The position numbers and the translations under genes were made by a program. The notes below the pieces were generated by a model. It was not told where the DNA came from. It worked only from the letters and a program-made list of their open reading frames with translations, and searched no databases. A DNA stretch of 48,924 nt. It comes from Mesostigma viride. Its lineage: Eukaryota; Streptophyta; Mesostigmatophyceae; Mesostigmatales; Mesostigmataceae. The first letter of the stretch is position 1. Every line of letters starts with the position of its first letter. The DNA lies in NCBI GenBank assembly GCA_009746045.1, contig RPFO01000204.1, positions 1-48,924 on the forward strand, read 5' to 3'. Positions 15,961 to 25,255 of the stretch are shown here, piece after piece.

Positions 15961-17505
15961 ATGTCCAACACTCTTACCATACGCGTGACGCTTTCACGAG
16001 ACGTATCAGGCGTGACTGCCGACCTGTTTCGAGCGACCTTGACAAGCAGGACCACATCTTACATCGCGCATTTGCCCGTTGTGAGCATCGCTCCGGTCTC
16101 CGCGAGCGTCTACGACATAACGATCGACAAGAGCGGCGTGAGCGCGACCGTCGCGGCCGGTACAATCACACTGTACCTCCCCGCAGGTGTCCTCGACGCC
16201 GCAGGAGACACGAACGCGGACACATGGGTGACGGTGGACTTCCTCCAAGCGACGCCCTACCAGCCGTCCATCCAGGTGTCCACCCGCGCGCCGGACCAGG
16301 GCGCGGTGAAGTACATGAAAGCGGACATCACATTCCCGCGCGACGTCACGGGATTCGCGTCCGACAGCATCAAGATCCGACAGCAGGCCCCGGAATCCGC
16401 CAAGGGGTGGAAGTTCGAGCTGGGGGACGAATGCCCGTGCCTGACGAGGGGGCTGTTCACCGGGGTGTTCGCGGGCCCCCTGGGCGACTCGCTGGTGCCG
16501 CTGTCCATGCTCTCCAGCGGGGCGGACACGTACCGCTGGGAGTTCACCGAGTCCGCGGAGAGCACCGTGGGGACGCCCGCAAAGTCCTTCACGGGAGGCG
16601 GGGACCCTTTGGTGGTGGCGGACGGTGTCATAAAGGTGGGCGAGGGGGCGAGCCCGGTGACGAGCGGCCTCCCGTACGGCACATTCACGCTGTCGGTGCT
16701 CGTGATCCCCCAGCAGGACCTGTCCACTTCCACCGGGGGGGACAAGGACCTGATAGAGTACGGGTACGCGGACGTGAAGGTGACGAACGACGGCCACTTG
16801 CGTTTCTATGACGGCAACAACGCCTTCACGACGACCGCGACGGTCGACTCTGCGCCCTTTCACCTTGCCGTAACGAACGAGGGGTCCGCCTTCAAGGTGT
16901 ACAAGGACGGTGCGCTGATCGGCTCGTCCAACGACAGTTATATGGGATACGGACAGCTGCGACTGTCTCAGGGCGTCGCGGGGTGGTCGATATGGTACAC
17001 GGACGCGCGGGTGATCGCGGGGACGGCCGTCTCGGACTCGAACACGCTGGTGTACGGCTGGCGGGAGACGTACTCGCAGAGAAAGGCCAGAGAGTTCTGC
17101 CTGGAGTTCGACCTGGACACGACGGAGGTGCCGAAGGGCTCGCTGAACGTGGCCGTGGAAGAGGGCGCGGCGACGGACGCAAACGACAAGGCGAGTTCCG
17201 CGAACAACACCACGATCGAGTACCCTGAGCCGCTTCGGTTTTCGCTATCGTTCCAGGACGTGGTGGGACGGGCGCTGGATCCGACGGGCAATGGGCTGCA
17301 GAACTGGTTTCAGATGGTGGTGACTTGGAATAGAGCCGTGAGCGACTTCCAGACGAGCGGTTTCCAGGTGAAGTACGTCCGAGCCGGCGTCGAACCCGTC
17401 ACGGTGCCGGTCACAAAGGTGACGCCCGCTTCGTCGTCTGGGGCGACATACACGCTACTTGTCGACAAGACAGAGGTGGGGGGGACGACGGGTTCATTGG
17501 CCTAG
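15961..17505 (+). CDS. Ig-like/LamG adhesin, N-terminal part (frameshifted)
   Basis: The frame opens with a Big-type Ig-like domain (about residues 1-95): LTIRVTLSRDVSGV then LYLPAGVLDAAGDTNADTWV, a pattern typical of bacterial Ig-like modules that end with PAG-x-x-D-x-A-G. A second Ig-like unit is interrupted by an inserted concanavalin A/LamG-like domain (about residues 205-350: FTLSVLVIPQQDL, DLIEYGYADVKV, GHLRFYDGNN, FKVYKDGALIGSS). A third Ig-like unit follows (FQMVVTWNRAVSDFQ). The frame stops at 17505 after the G7 run 17478-17484. Comparison with the homologous end of the gene at 19043 (GFIGLEVPAG) shows that one G is missing and that the protein continues into the next frame, to about 1013 residues in all. 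Confidence 0.7.
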   Translation: MSNTLTIRVTLSRDVSGVTADLFRATLTSRTTSYIAHLPVVSIAPVSASVYDITIDKSGVSATVAAGTITLYLPAGVLDAAGDTNADTWVTVDFLQATPYQPSIQVSTRAPDQGAVKYMKADITFPRDVTGFASDSIKIRQQAPESAKGWKFELGDECPCLTRGLFTGVFAGPLGDSLVPLSMLSSGADTYRWEFTESAESTVGTPAKSFTGGGDPLVVADGVIKVGEGASPVTSGLPYGTFTLSVLVIPQQDLSTSTGGDKDLIEYGYADVKVTNDGHLRFYDGNNAFTTTATVDSAPFHLAVTNEGSAFKVYKDGALIGSSNDSYMGYGQLRLSQGVAGWSIWYTDARVIAGTAVSDSNTLVYGWRETYSQRKAREFCLEFDLDTTEVPKGSLNVAVEEGAATDANDKASSANNTTIEYPEPLRFSLSFQDVVGRALDPTGNGLQNWFQMVVTWNRAVSDFQTSGFQVKYVRAGVEPVTVPVTKVTPASSSGATYTLLVDKTEVGGTTGSLA

Positions 17506-17522
17506 AGGTTTACAAAGAGACC

Positions 17523-19001
17523 GTGTTTGACGCAGTGGCCCCCACCGTGTCTAACGCGTATTTAGTCCGATACCATTTGTTTGTGTATGCAGAATCCCCT
17601 TTCCTAGACCCCCAAATCTGGTTGGATTTTGCAGATGCCGGAACCTTGTACACAGACACGTCTAAGACCACGCTCGTCACAGGTGATGGACAGCGCATAC
17701 GGGCCGCGAAAAGCAAAACTATAAATCAATACACGTTTTCTGGAAATTGCTGGTACGTCCTCACACCCTCCTCTAGGCACGTGTTGTTTAAAATTTCGTA
17801 CCAAGGTTTACGACAGGAACAGATCATGCATCACGGTGCTCATTCCCTGTTTTATGTAGCCAAGAAAGGTGCATACAAGCCGTGGCACTCTATTCTCAAT
17901 ATAGAAGACGGTGACAGCATACCTGCGGACTATCACCGTGTTGCGGGTCAGAGTTTGGGTTCATCACACTCCAATAGACCATTTGTGACTGGTTGGTTGA
18001 ACACTTATGACGATGTCAACGGGCAAATCACAATTTATGACACCGGATTAACTTGGCCTGTTTTTTTCGTGGTTTCTGTTCGGTACACATCAGACAAAAA
18101 GACAGCATGGAGAAACGGTGTCATAGTAGATCATAAAGAGGGAGTTGATGTTTCAACTCGGTCGCGCCCCGACGCGACTGTGCTCTTAAACGACGCCAGA
18201 GGTGAAGTTGAGTTTGGAGAGTTTCTATATTACCAACGTGCTTTGTCAGATGTGGAGATGGCAATCATAAATGCTGCCCTAATGGCTAAGTGGGCCGCGG
18301 CATTGTTGGGATTTCCAGACATTTGGGTGGATTTTTCAGATGTCTCAACGATGTACCAGGATGTCGAGGGGGCTGTCGCCGTCACGTCGAACGGGCAGTA
18401 CATTCAATCCATTAAAAGCAAATCTTCCACTGAACGGATCTTTGCGGCACCCAGTGTCGATGATAGGCCCACATATATTAAGTCTTCAACAGAAGTGTAC
18501 GCGTCGTTTACGGATTCCGATTCTCTAGTTATGGACGCTGTGATGCCCGTTGGTCCGTACACACTTTTTTACGTTGCAAGGAAAGGAATATCACCCGCTT
18601 CCCACACCGCCATCTGGATTGGTCGAGAAGACGAATCCTACATAAATCACGGTATCTCCGAGGGTGTTTTTTCCTCTGGCGTGAATTCGCATATTACTAT
18701 TTTTCCCCACAGCGATCCGTGGTCAAAATTTTACTTGATAACCGAGCTCCACGCCACAAATGCATCTGGAAACAGAACAGTATGGAAAGACATGGTTCAG
18801 CTTGGCACGGTCAGTGGCGCCATGCCAAACGTCGCCTCCGACGCCAAAATGCACATTAATGGTGTTGGGTTGTCCCCTTCAGGTCCTACAGAAGGATATT
18901 GCGATTATGCTGAAATATTATACTACAATCGCGTGCTATCCACAGACGCCAGAGCGGCAATTCACAGTCTCCTCGTGACCAAGTGGGCCGCGCTCCTGTA
19001 G
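17523..19001 (+). CDS. LamG-type double lectin-like domain, C-terminal part of the adhesin
   Basis: The frame is entered at the G7 run near 17484 (GFIGLEVYKETV); the ATG at 17523 is probably not a real start. It encodes two consecutive domains of about 235 residues that are recognisable repeats of each other: PQIWLDFADAGTLYTD and PDIWVDFSDVSTMYQD at their starts, HSLFYVAKKG and YTLFYVARKG in the middle, and FGEFLYYQRALSDVEM and YAEILYYNRVLSTDAR near their ends. This is the signature of LamG/concanavalin A-like folds, which usually bind glycans. Codon use is AT-richer than in the first half, so the lectin pair may have been grafted onto the Ig-like stalk. Host-glycan binding is inference. Confidence 0.7.
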   Translation: MFDAVAPTVSNAYLVRYHLFVYAESPFLDPQIWLDFADAGTLYTDTSKTTLVTGDGQRIRAAKSKTINQYTFSGNCWYVLTPSSRHVLFKISYQGLRQEQIMHHGAHSLFYVAKKGAYKPWHSILNIEDGDSIPADYHRVAGQSLGSSHSNRPFVTGWLNTYDDVNGQITIYDTGLTWPVFFVVSVRYTSDKKTAWRNGVIVDHKEGVDVSTRSRPDATVLLNDARGEVEFGEFLYYQRALSDVEMAIINAALMAKWAAALLGFPDIWVDFSDVSTMYQDVEGAVAVTSNGQYIQSIKSKSSTERIFAAPSVDDRPTYIKSSTEVYASFTDSDSLVMDAVMPVGPYTLFYVARKGISPASHTAIWIGREDESYINHGISEGVFSSGVNSHITIFPHSDPWSKFYLITELHATNASGNRTVWKDMVQLGTVSGAMPNVASDAKMHINGVGLSPSGPTEGYCDYAEILYYNRVLSTDARAAIHSLLVTKWAALL

Positions 19002-19042
19002 AGCAAAAAAATATCCCCGCCACGTTGTAAGAAGTTGTAAGA

Positions 19043-20092
19043 ATGACCGACACGATCACGGTGCGCGTCACGTTCTCTCGCGACGTATTGGGCGTCTTGC
19101 CCCAGCTGTTTCAAGCCACGTTCACGGACGAGGTGACCGCCGAGAACATCCCGCTGACTGTGCAGTCCGCCGTGCCCGTCACGGCCAGCGTCTACGACCT
19201 GTTCATGGCCAGGGGCGCGATCCCCGCCACGGTGAAGGAGGGCATGATCAAGCTTTTCCTCCCGGCCGGCTCTCTGACGACGGTGGGGGAGGACAACACG
19301 AACGCGGACACCCAGTGGAACCTGCGGTTCACGCAGCCGACGCCGTACTACCCGACCATCACCATATCCAGGCGGGAGCCGGACACCGCCTGGGACATGC
19401 TTCTGAAGGTGGACGTGAGCTTCCCGCGCGACGTGACGGGGTTCACTGCGGACGCCATAAAGTTCCGGGTGGCGGACCCCGACCCCACAAAGCAGTGGGA
19501 CTACGACTACCAGGCGCTCATGGATGGCCTGTTTGCTTCAAAGGGCGCCTTTACGGCTTTGGATGCCAGGAATTATCGTTTGGAATTCAATTACAGCCCG
19601 GCACGAGTGATGGTGCCTGTGGGGCAGTTGAACGTCTACATCGAGGAGGGTGCGGCCCTGGATGCCAACGAGAGACCATCGGCCGCCCACAACAACACGC
19701 TATCCTACACTTTCCAGGAGCCTTTGCAGATGTACTTGTCCTTTCAGGACTCTAACGGCGCGCCCGTCGATCCCGTGGGCAACGGCCTCAAGAACGTCTT
19801 CAAGATGGTGGTCACGTGGACCCGCTCGGTCGCCGGCTTCCAGGATAGCGGGTTCGTGGCCAAGTTCCTGAGACTGGGAGAGGCGCCCGCGAGCGTCCCC
19901 GTGACGGGCATCTCGCCGGTGGACGGGAGCGGCACCACGTACACCCTCACGCTGGACAAGACGGCGGTCGCGGGCACAAACAGCGGGTTCATAGGGCTGG
20001 AGGTGCCTGCTGGCACCGTGGCGGGCGAGAACGACCCCGCAGACCTGAACCCCTATCGCATCAGGTGGTACGGTTTCTCTTACTCGGCTTAA
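19043..20092 (+). CDS. Ig-like repeat adhesin, short paralogue
   Basis: The 349-residue protein is built from three Ig-like units and aligns with the first gene half at 15961: TITVRVTFSRDVLGVLPQLFQATF, KLFLPAGSLTTVGEDNTNAD, then VDVSFPRDVTGFTADAIKFR and VVTWTRSVAGFQDSGF. It lacks the LamG insert and the lectin pair, so it is a stalk-only version of its neighbour. The gene is complete and provided the reference that shows where its paralogue is frameshifted. An A7 tract at 19005-19011 and AAATATCC precede it by 35 bases. A role in the virion surface is inferred from the cluster. Confidence 0.7.
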   Translation: MTDTITVRVTFSRDVLGVLPQLFQATFTDEVTAENIPLTVQSAVPVTASVYDLFMARGAIPATVKEGMIKLFLPAGSLTTVGEDNTNADTQWNLRFTQPTPYYPTITISRREPDTAWDMLLKVDVSFPRDVTGFTADAIKFRVADPDPTKQWDYDYQALMDGLFASKGAFTALDARNYRLEFNYSPARVMVPVGQLNVYIEEGAALDANERPSAAHNNTLSYTFQEPLQMYLSFQDSNGAPVDPVGNGLKNVFKMVVTWTRSVAGFQDSGFVAKFLRLGEAPASVPVTGISPVDGSGTTYTLTLDKTAVAGTNSGFIGLEVPAGTVAGENDPADLNPYRIRWYGFSYSA

Positions 20093-20096
20093 CTGG

Positions 20097-20983
20097 TCAC
20101 AACGCGAGGGCCGGGTATACGCGGTGTAGGCTCAGGGCGGTCAGCACGTACTGCAGCACGCGCCTCTTCCCCTCCTGCCATTCCCCGCACGCGCGGATGG
20201 CAGCCTCCACCTTCTGCCTGTGGTCGTCGAGCATGACCGAGGCCGCGTGGTGGTCGAGTATGACCAGGTGGGCGAAGTACACGTGCCATTGCGGAAGGTA
20301 GTCCATGTTGACAATGTTGATGATGTCGGGCGACACGACCTCCCCGTCCTCCCCCCGATTTCCACCATCATCTCGACGACGTCGGTGGCGATCCGCTCGA
20401 GGCCGCACACGAGCGACTCGTGCTCCCTCATCGCCTTGACGAGCTCTGGGTGCTGCATGAGGTGCAGCGTGGAATGCCTCTGGTATCCCAGGTCGCGCAC
20501 TTGCTTGTCCAGCCTCCACAGGTCCGCGGGGTGGAAGGGGATGCGGGTGACCGGGTCCTCGAACTTGCCGGAGGAGTTGATGTAGTCCACGAGGCTGAGG
20601 GCGTCGAACCCGACGACCTGGCGGTTGGGCCGCACGAACTTGAATACCCTCTCCTTGGGGGGCAGGGGCTCCATGAGGATGGGGTCCTCTCTGTTGTGGG
20701 GGATGAGGGCCAGGCGCCGGGCTATACACTTGCGCGCCCTCCACTTCCTGAGAACGGTGCGCCTGACCCACCGCTGGATCCGCATGGCGCACTGATTGGC
20801 GTAGACGGAGCACTCGAGCTGGCGCTTGGTGAGGTTCCGCAGGGGCACGATCCCTTGCATGATGGCTATCTTTCGGAGCTTGGCGATCGTTAGTCCGCCG
20901 TAGTACCTTTTGGGTATGACCCCCGAGGACGCCACTCCCAGACGCAGGGCGGGAACGCCGACCGCGGGCCTGAAGTCCTTCAT
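20097..20983 (-). CDS. SAP / IQ / U-box-like protein (one homopolymer break)
   Basis: The protein starts at ATG 20983. Residues of about 29-65 form a SAP-like DNA-binding helix pair (LTIAKLRKIAIMQGI then NLTKRQL). An IQ-like basic helix follows (MRIQRWVRRTVLRKW). Residues of about 95-165 resemble a U-box/RING-type fold without zinc ligands: HNREDPILMEPLPPKE, DALSLVDYINSSGKFEDPVTR and IPFHPADLWRLDKQ. The frame breaks at the C6 run 20351-20356 (minus-strand G6); one added base continues through VSPDIINIVNMDYLPQWH to a stop at 20097, giving 295 residues. I infer a nuclear or DNA-associated ubiquitin-ligase-like factor; the U-box call is by pattern only. Confidence 0.6.
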
Positions 20984-21113
20984 GGTTGGTTCTAGTAGTA
21001 GGGTGGGATTACACCTGGGGGTGAGTTTTTTTCGACCCGTCTCTGAACGCGCTCGGGGTGCGGAATGTCTGTCAAGACTTTAATAATCTGGGTTGTTATT
21101 ATGATGATAATCT

Positions 21114-22201
21114 ATGGGTGCAAACACGAAAAAGAGGCTCTCCGCAGAAAAAAGGAAGGTGGTCAAAAGACACAGAGTGGCCATGAAAACAGAGAGCGAA
21201 GGCGTGGATATAGAGGCACTTAACGAAAGGATGCAAACCCTCGGTGTGGGCACGGATGAAGGGAGGCGTCACTGACGTCCTTGCCGGGCGGGTTGCAGAG
21301 AAGGATCCTTGGCGAGTACATCATGAAAAGGAATCCGTCTAAGGCAGAACTGAAGCAATTGTCGCTAATGAGCAGAGATTCTGCGGGGGCGGTAGTGGAC
21401 GCCGCCCCGCGTCAGGCCGATGCGAGGTTCGAACGAGCGCTGAGAGAGGAGAGGGTTGCTCAAAACAGGGCGGACGCCGCCGAAATGACCGGTATTTATG
21501 TCGATCCACACGATTTTGAAGCCGCCACAACCCTCGTGCGTCAAAGCGCAAGGGCGTACAACCAAGCCCTCCACAAAACGTGGGACGCAAAACGCGATAT
21601 AGCCAAACGGCACGCCTATGCTAACCGCGTCAGTCGTGTGCTCGGTGAACCTCCCCCGAATCCAGGCAACCACCATCTCACCCGCCCCGACGTTACTTTG
21701 TCCCTTTTCCTGGGCGAACAAGGGGAGGACCCGTTACACCCGCCGCTGTCGAACACGGGCGACCGCGCTTTACGATGGCACGAGCTAAGAAAGCGACGGG
21801 ATGATGCCGACGAAAAGCGTCACAGGGCTGAACTATCCGCAATGATCCCCGCCGAGGTGGAGGCTCGGGACAACAGCAGAGAGCCCGCGCATCGTTTTCG
21901 ACCACCTCGCGGCGACGTTCAGCGGGTATGGGATCGAGGGGGATATCTTAGCAGAGGGGTAGGACAGGAATTCACTTTAGACAGTACCTTTAACGGAAAC
22001 CCGGAATACGTCATTGACAGGACTCGAGGACTGCGGGCGATGGACGAACAAACTCGGCGCGACATGTTCAACGCCATGCACGACCTGAAAGCAGACCGCA
22101 GGGGTGTCCGTCGCGCGGCCGGTCTGGAATGGCCCCGAATCGACGAGCACATAGCATCCGACTTGTATCAAAACGACATCGTGAACACCCCACCAATGTG
22201 A
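21114..22201 (+). CDS. Hypothetical basic protein with F-box-like helix (frameshifted)
   Basis: The frame starting at ATG 21114 (MGANTKKRLSAEKRKVV) stops at 21273 after 53 residues. Adding one base at 21261-21263 (GGG) joins it to the long frame that runs to 22201, giving about 362 residues. The joined sequence around the break reads SLTSLPGGLQRRILGEYI, an F-box-like first helix, though the domain is short and weak. The rest is rich in Arg, Asp and Ala with several amphipathic helices (RREDAD/RHELRKRRDDADEKRH-type) and is probably soluble. I recognise no family. A competing 52-codon ORF at 21065-21223 with a hydrophobic N-terminus overlaps in another frame and is less protein-like. An AT-rich TATTATGATGATAATC leader precedes the ATG. 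Confidence 0.5.
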
Positions 22202-22220
22202 ATTTTCACTGTTAAGGAAG

Positions 22221-22264
22221 CTTCCGAATCCCTCTCACGGCTCGAGAAATGCGTTCGGAAGCGA
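22221..22264 (+). terminator. Inverted repeat after the hypothetical gene
   Basis: CTTCCGAA near 22223 and TTCGGAAG near 22255 form an 8-bp inverted repeat about 20 bases past the stop, and GTGAATTTTCAC at 22199-22210 is a second short palindrome. They may mark an RNA 3' end, but could be chance. Confidence 0.25.
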
Positions 22265-22299
22265 CCACCACCCGTGGTCTCTGAAAATTTCCCTGAGCC

Positions 22300-22358
22300 A
22301 GGCGGCGAGACACACCTGTCACGGATCGACAAGGGGTAATCAAGATCATCCAGCTCTT
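22300..22358 (+). pseudogene. MSV199 gene relic
   Basis: GGCGAGACACACCTGTCAC and the following bases to ATCATCCAGCTCTT match positions 22682-22737 of the downstream MSV199 gene with several differences. It encodes the RDTPVTDRQGVIKIIQL segment only. Nothing of the rest of the gene is left, so this is a fragment of an additional, deleted copy lying just upstream of an intact one. Confidence 0.6.
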
Positions 22359-22417
22359 CGCGTTTATTTTGAGTATTCTAATTTCTGTGTATCAATTCAT
22401 AAGAACACTTGCTTAAC

Positions 22418-23341
22418 ATGTCTCAAATTGTCGTTCAGTATTTACAGCCTGTCCATGCACTTCCGGATGGCGACCAGGATCCTTTTGCCAACAAGATCCG
22501 CGTGACGCCGGATGGAAAGATTTCAGTTATCGACGTCATCAAACATGTTTTGTTCACCCAGGAGGATGGTACACTCACAAAAAATGCTGGCATTCACGCC
22601 AACACCGCCTTTTCACGGTTAAGGGAGGAGCATCGAGAGGTTTACTCTGTTTGTGTACACCTCAAATTCCCCGGTCCAGGGCAGCGAGACACGCCCGTCA
22701 CCGACCGACAAGGTGTCATCAAGATCATCCAGCTCTTGCCCGGTAAGAAGGCCGCCACCTTCCGCCACTCCATGGCGGTGCTGCTGGAGAAGTACCTGGA
22801 CGCGGACCCGGGGCTCATCCAGGACCTGCACGAGAGGTATCGCGAGAAGACCGGCGAGGAGTTCACGCCTCTGCCCCGCCAGCAAGTCACAGAGGCCCCT
22901 CGCATCAAGGCCTGCGAGAAGACGAAACTGGACATGCGCGCCATCAAGGACAGCAGCTCCCAGCCCGTCCCGGCTCGATTGTACGCCATCGTTAACAATA
23001 ACGCCAACAAACTGGCGACGGGGTACGAGTACACCGCCGACTACAGGAGGGACCAGGGGCTCACGAAGAAGAGCCAGGCAACCCGCGACACGTTCACGGA
23101 CGGGATGTGTTCCTTGACCGAATTCTTCCACCAGCGACACCTGTCCATGGTGTCGAAGGGGGGCGACCCGGAGAAGGCGGCCATGGACATCGTAGAGGCC
23201 CTGACGCCGGGTCTCAAGAAGCTGGGTCACTACGAGGAGGCGCGCGAGTACCGCGGACCGGAGTTCGCCGCCAAGAACAAGCGCCTTATGCTGTCGAACC
23301 AGGCATGGAACAGGGATGCCAGAATTAAGTTGGCCGCTTGA
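22418..23341 (+). CDS. MSV199/KilA-N-type DNA-binding protein, copy 2
   Basis: The start is the ATG at 22418 (MSQIVVQYLQPVHALP), matching the N-termini of the other copies; an upstream ATG at 22409 adds only three residues. The 307-residue protein has DPFANKIRVTPDGKISVIDV, HLKFPGPGQRDTPVTDRQG, VIKIIQLLPGKKAATFR and LEKYLDADPGLIQDL. The second half aligns with copy 1 in places (ARLYAIVNNNANKLATGYEY and SMVSKGGDPEKAAMDIVEAL), so copies 1 and 2 are closer to each other than to the copy at 46.9 kb. It probably binds DNA and regulates transcription or replication; this rests on family knowledge. A relic of another copy sits immediately upstream. Confidence 0.75.
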   Translation: MSQIVVQYLQPVHALPDGDQDPFANKIRVTPDGKISVIDVIKHVLFTQEDGTLTKNAGIHANTAFSRLREEHREVYSVCVHLKFPGPGQRDTPVTDRQGVIKIIQLLPGKKAATFRHSMAVLLEKYLDADPGLIQDLHERYREKTGEEFTPLPRQQVTEAPRIKACEKTKLDMRAIKDSSSQPVPARLYAIVNNNANKLATGYEYTADYRRDQGLTKKSQATRDTFTDGMCSLTEFFHQRHLSMVSKGGDPEKAAMDIVEALTPGLKKLGHYEEAREYRGPEFAAKNKRLMLSNQAWNRDARIKLAA

Positions 23342-23415
23342 AGTCGTCCAAAACCTGACCGGACAACTTTGCACAGAACCCGGGCCATCCAATTCTTTTG
23401 TCCTCCTACATGTAA

Positions 23416-24633
23416 ATGAGCATCGAAGCACGACACGCGCTCCTGTTGCTGGTGACTGACAAGATAAACGAGTCACTGTCGCCCTTTGGGGATAGCTCCA
23501 ATCTTCCCCAGCTTCTACTCTTGTGGAAATGGTTGAGACGGTCGATGGGCCTGGGCGTGTCGAGGGGGGGCGAGGGGGAGAGAGAAGAGGGCGAAGACCC
23601 GGTGGTCGCCGCCTCCTCGACACCCTCTCTCGCATCTTCGGACGCCGCGGATGACATCGATGAGGCCGACGCGATGAGGGTCGTACACCCCGCTCTGGCC
23701 GGTTTGGGCGCCGCCGGGTTAGTCACCGGGTTAGTCGCCGGATTGACCGCCGCATTAGGTAGAGGGACCTCCGAAGAGGGACATGGCGGTGGAGGCGGTG
23801 GTGGCTCCGAAGAGGGACAGGGCGGGGGAGGCAGTGGTGGCTCCGAAGAGGGACAGGGCGGTGGAGGCGGTGGTGGCTCCGAAGAGGGACAGGGCGGTGG
23901 AGGCGGTCAACAACACGGGCCCGTGACCGGTAACGAAGGGTCCAGAAACTCCACATCTGGTACGGGGGAACAACAACAAGGGTCCGTTACCGATGGCGGA
24001 GGGTCCAGACAAGCACGGAAGGATCGCGACGTGGGGAGGCCAGACGTGGAGGTGACGGAAGGGGAACACGACGACGATGAAGAGGATACGCGCGAGGCGG
24101 AAGAATGGTTGCGGCGACAGGAGGAATGGGCTCGCTCACGGAACACAACATCCAGCCAGGCAACTGGACCCAAGAAGGCCACGCTTTCCGGTGGCGCCCA
24201 CGGAGGCGCAAACCCTACAGCAACAGGAGGACAGCAACAGCAGGGGTCCGTGAACAATGGCGACTCGGGAGGACAGCAACAACAAGGGTCCGTGAACGAT
24301 GTCGGGGGGTCCAGCAACTCGACCTCGGGACAACACCCCCAGACCGATAGGTGGACTTCCCCCGCTTCCCGCACCGCGAAGAACCCGTTTGACGTGTTAA
24401 GAAAATTGTGGAAAGCACTAAATGGCGGCCAGACCTCCGCACAAGGTGTTGGGGGGGGGTACCCGTTTGCCACCAACAAGACGGCTTGGGATCCGTACTT
24501 AGCACACGAGCAGCAGATGGGGGGTCATCAACCGTCTATCGGAGGCACGGGATTCGATCCACAACGGGGCTCTTACTACCCCCCTACAAACGGCCAATTT
24601 TCCCTAGCGGGCAATTGGAGCATGATTGGGTAA
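23416..24633 (+). CDS. Gly/Gln/Ser repeat protein with a central hydrophobic segment
   Basis: The 405-residue protein is mostly low complexity. Residues of about 92-115 (PALAGLGAAGLVTGLVAGL) form a likely membrane helix. It is followed by four copies of a 12-residue repeat based on SEEGQGGGGGGG (36-bp DNA repeat, about 23766-23905), then QQQ-G-SV repeats (QQQQGSVNNGDSGG and similar) and a charged segment (EHDDDEEDTREAEEWLRRQ). The C-terminal part is Tyr/Gly/Pro-rich (GFDPQRGSYYPPTNGQ). The G9 run near 24451 is in frame here, so not every homopolymer in the window is broken. A role as a virion membrane or matrix protein is only a guess. The repeats make copy-number variation likely. Confidence 0.6.
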   Translation: MSIEARHALLLLVTDKINESLSPFGDSSNLPQLLLLWKWLRRSMGLGVSRGGEGEREEGEDPVVAASSTPSLASSDAADDIDEADAMRVVHPALAGLGAAGLVTGLVAGLTAALGRGTSEEGHGGGGGGGSEEGQGGGGSGGSEEGQGGGGGGGSEEGQGGGGGQQHGPVTGNEGSRNSTSGTGEQQQGSVTDGGGSRQARKDRDVGRPDVEVTEGEHDDDEEDTREAEEWLRRQEEWARSRNTTSSQATGPKKATLSGGAHGGANPTATGGQQQQGSVNNGDSGGQQQQGSVNDVGGSSNSTSGQHPQTDRWTSPASRTAKNPFDVLRKLWKALNGGQTSAQGVGGGYPFATNKTAWDPYLAHEQQMGGHQPSIGGTGFDPQRGSYYPPTNGQFSLAGNWSMIG

Positions 24634-24639
24634 AGATGC

Positions 24640-24672
24640 TTTATTCATTTCAAATAATAATAGACGTTTATT
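24640..24672 (-). terminator. Polyadenylation-type signals for convergent genes
   Basis: Minus-strand AATAAAGC (around 24640-24645) and AATAAACG (24667-24672) lie 14-46 bases beyond the stop of the minus-strand gene ending at 24686. The plus-strand gene ends at 24633, so the short gap holds the 3' ends of two convergent transcripts. Confidence 0.45.
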
Positions 24673-24685
24673 TATCACGCGCGAC

Positions 24686-25150
24686 TCAGTGGCGCACGGA
24701 CAGGAGGAACGAGGTGGGCAAGTCCATCTTGCACCTCTTCCTCTCCGACTCGAGCCCGCATCGGGCGTTCGCGAGTTCGGTTTCGGCTTTCTCGAGCCGC
24801 TCCTTGAGCGACGCGGACAGCTTCTTCTCGGCCTCGAGGGCCGACTTGAGGGCCTCGTTTTCCTTGTCGATTTTGGCCCTGGCGCGACTGGCGCGCTTCC
24901 TCGCGGCGTCTTTCTCCCGCTTGCACTTCATCTTCCAGTCCGCGAGGTTGCCCTTGACCTCCTCCATCTGCTTCTGGATGTGGGCCTGGAAGACCTGGAT
25001 TTCGGCGACCTGGGCGGGGGTCGGCAGCACGATCGCGGGCCTCTGTCGGGGCTTGGCGCTAGAAACGGGAGCGGACGAGGCCGAGTCGTCCGAGGAGGAC
25101 GAGGAGCAGTCCGAGGAGGAGGAGGAGAGGCTGGAGGACACGGCGGCCAT
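24686..25150 (-). CDS. Basic coiled-coil protein, bZIP-like candidate regulator
   Basis: The 154-residue protein begins with a Ser-rich acidic tail (SSSLSSSSSDCSSSSSDD), then a Pro/Ala region, then a strongly basic helix (KCKREKDAARKRASRARAK) that runs into a heptad-like coiled coil (LKSALEAEKKLSASLKERL). The order basic region then zipper resembles bZIP transcription factors, and AARKRASRAR recalls the AA-x-x-S-R core. However, the conserved Asn of the basic region is missing and the spacing is off by about two residues. It could also be a non-specific DNA-packing or scaffold protein. The upstream DNA carries repeated GCGGTTACGG boxes, which would suit a specific regulator. No GTAT element is seen before the ATG at 25150. 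Confidence 0.5.
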   Translation of the reverse strand: MAAVSSSLSSSSSDCSSSSSDDSASSAPVSSAKPRQRPAIVLPTPAQVAEIQVFQAHIQKQMEEVKGNLADWKMKCKREKDAARKRASRARAKIDKENEALKSALEAEKKLSASLKERLEKAETELANARCGLESERKRCKMDLPTSFLLSVRH

Positions 25151-25255
25151 TGTGGTTGGCGGGTCGGGGCTGCTTTTTCTTTGTGAGCGGTGGCGAGGAG
25201 AGAGTGAGGCGAGATGGGGGGGCCGCGGCCTTTTATTGTGCCTCGAAACCCCGCG

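Noticed and set aside
21065-21223. 52-codon ORF with a hydrophobic N-terminus
   Set aside because: It overlaps the better frame from 21114, which joins with the downstream long frame by one base and gives a continuous protein.
23760-23910. CRISPR-like array in the Gly-rich gene
   Set aside because: The 36-bp units have no unique spacers; they are an in-frame protein repeat. No CRISPR array was seen anywhere.
24686-25150. Firm bZIP transcription factor call
   Set aside because: The invariant Asn of the basic region is absent and the spacing to the zipper is off, so only a tentative bZIP-like label is given.
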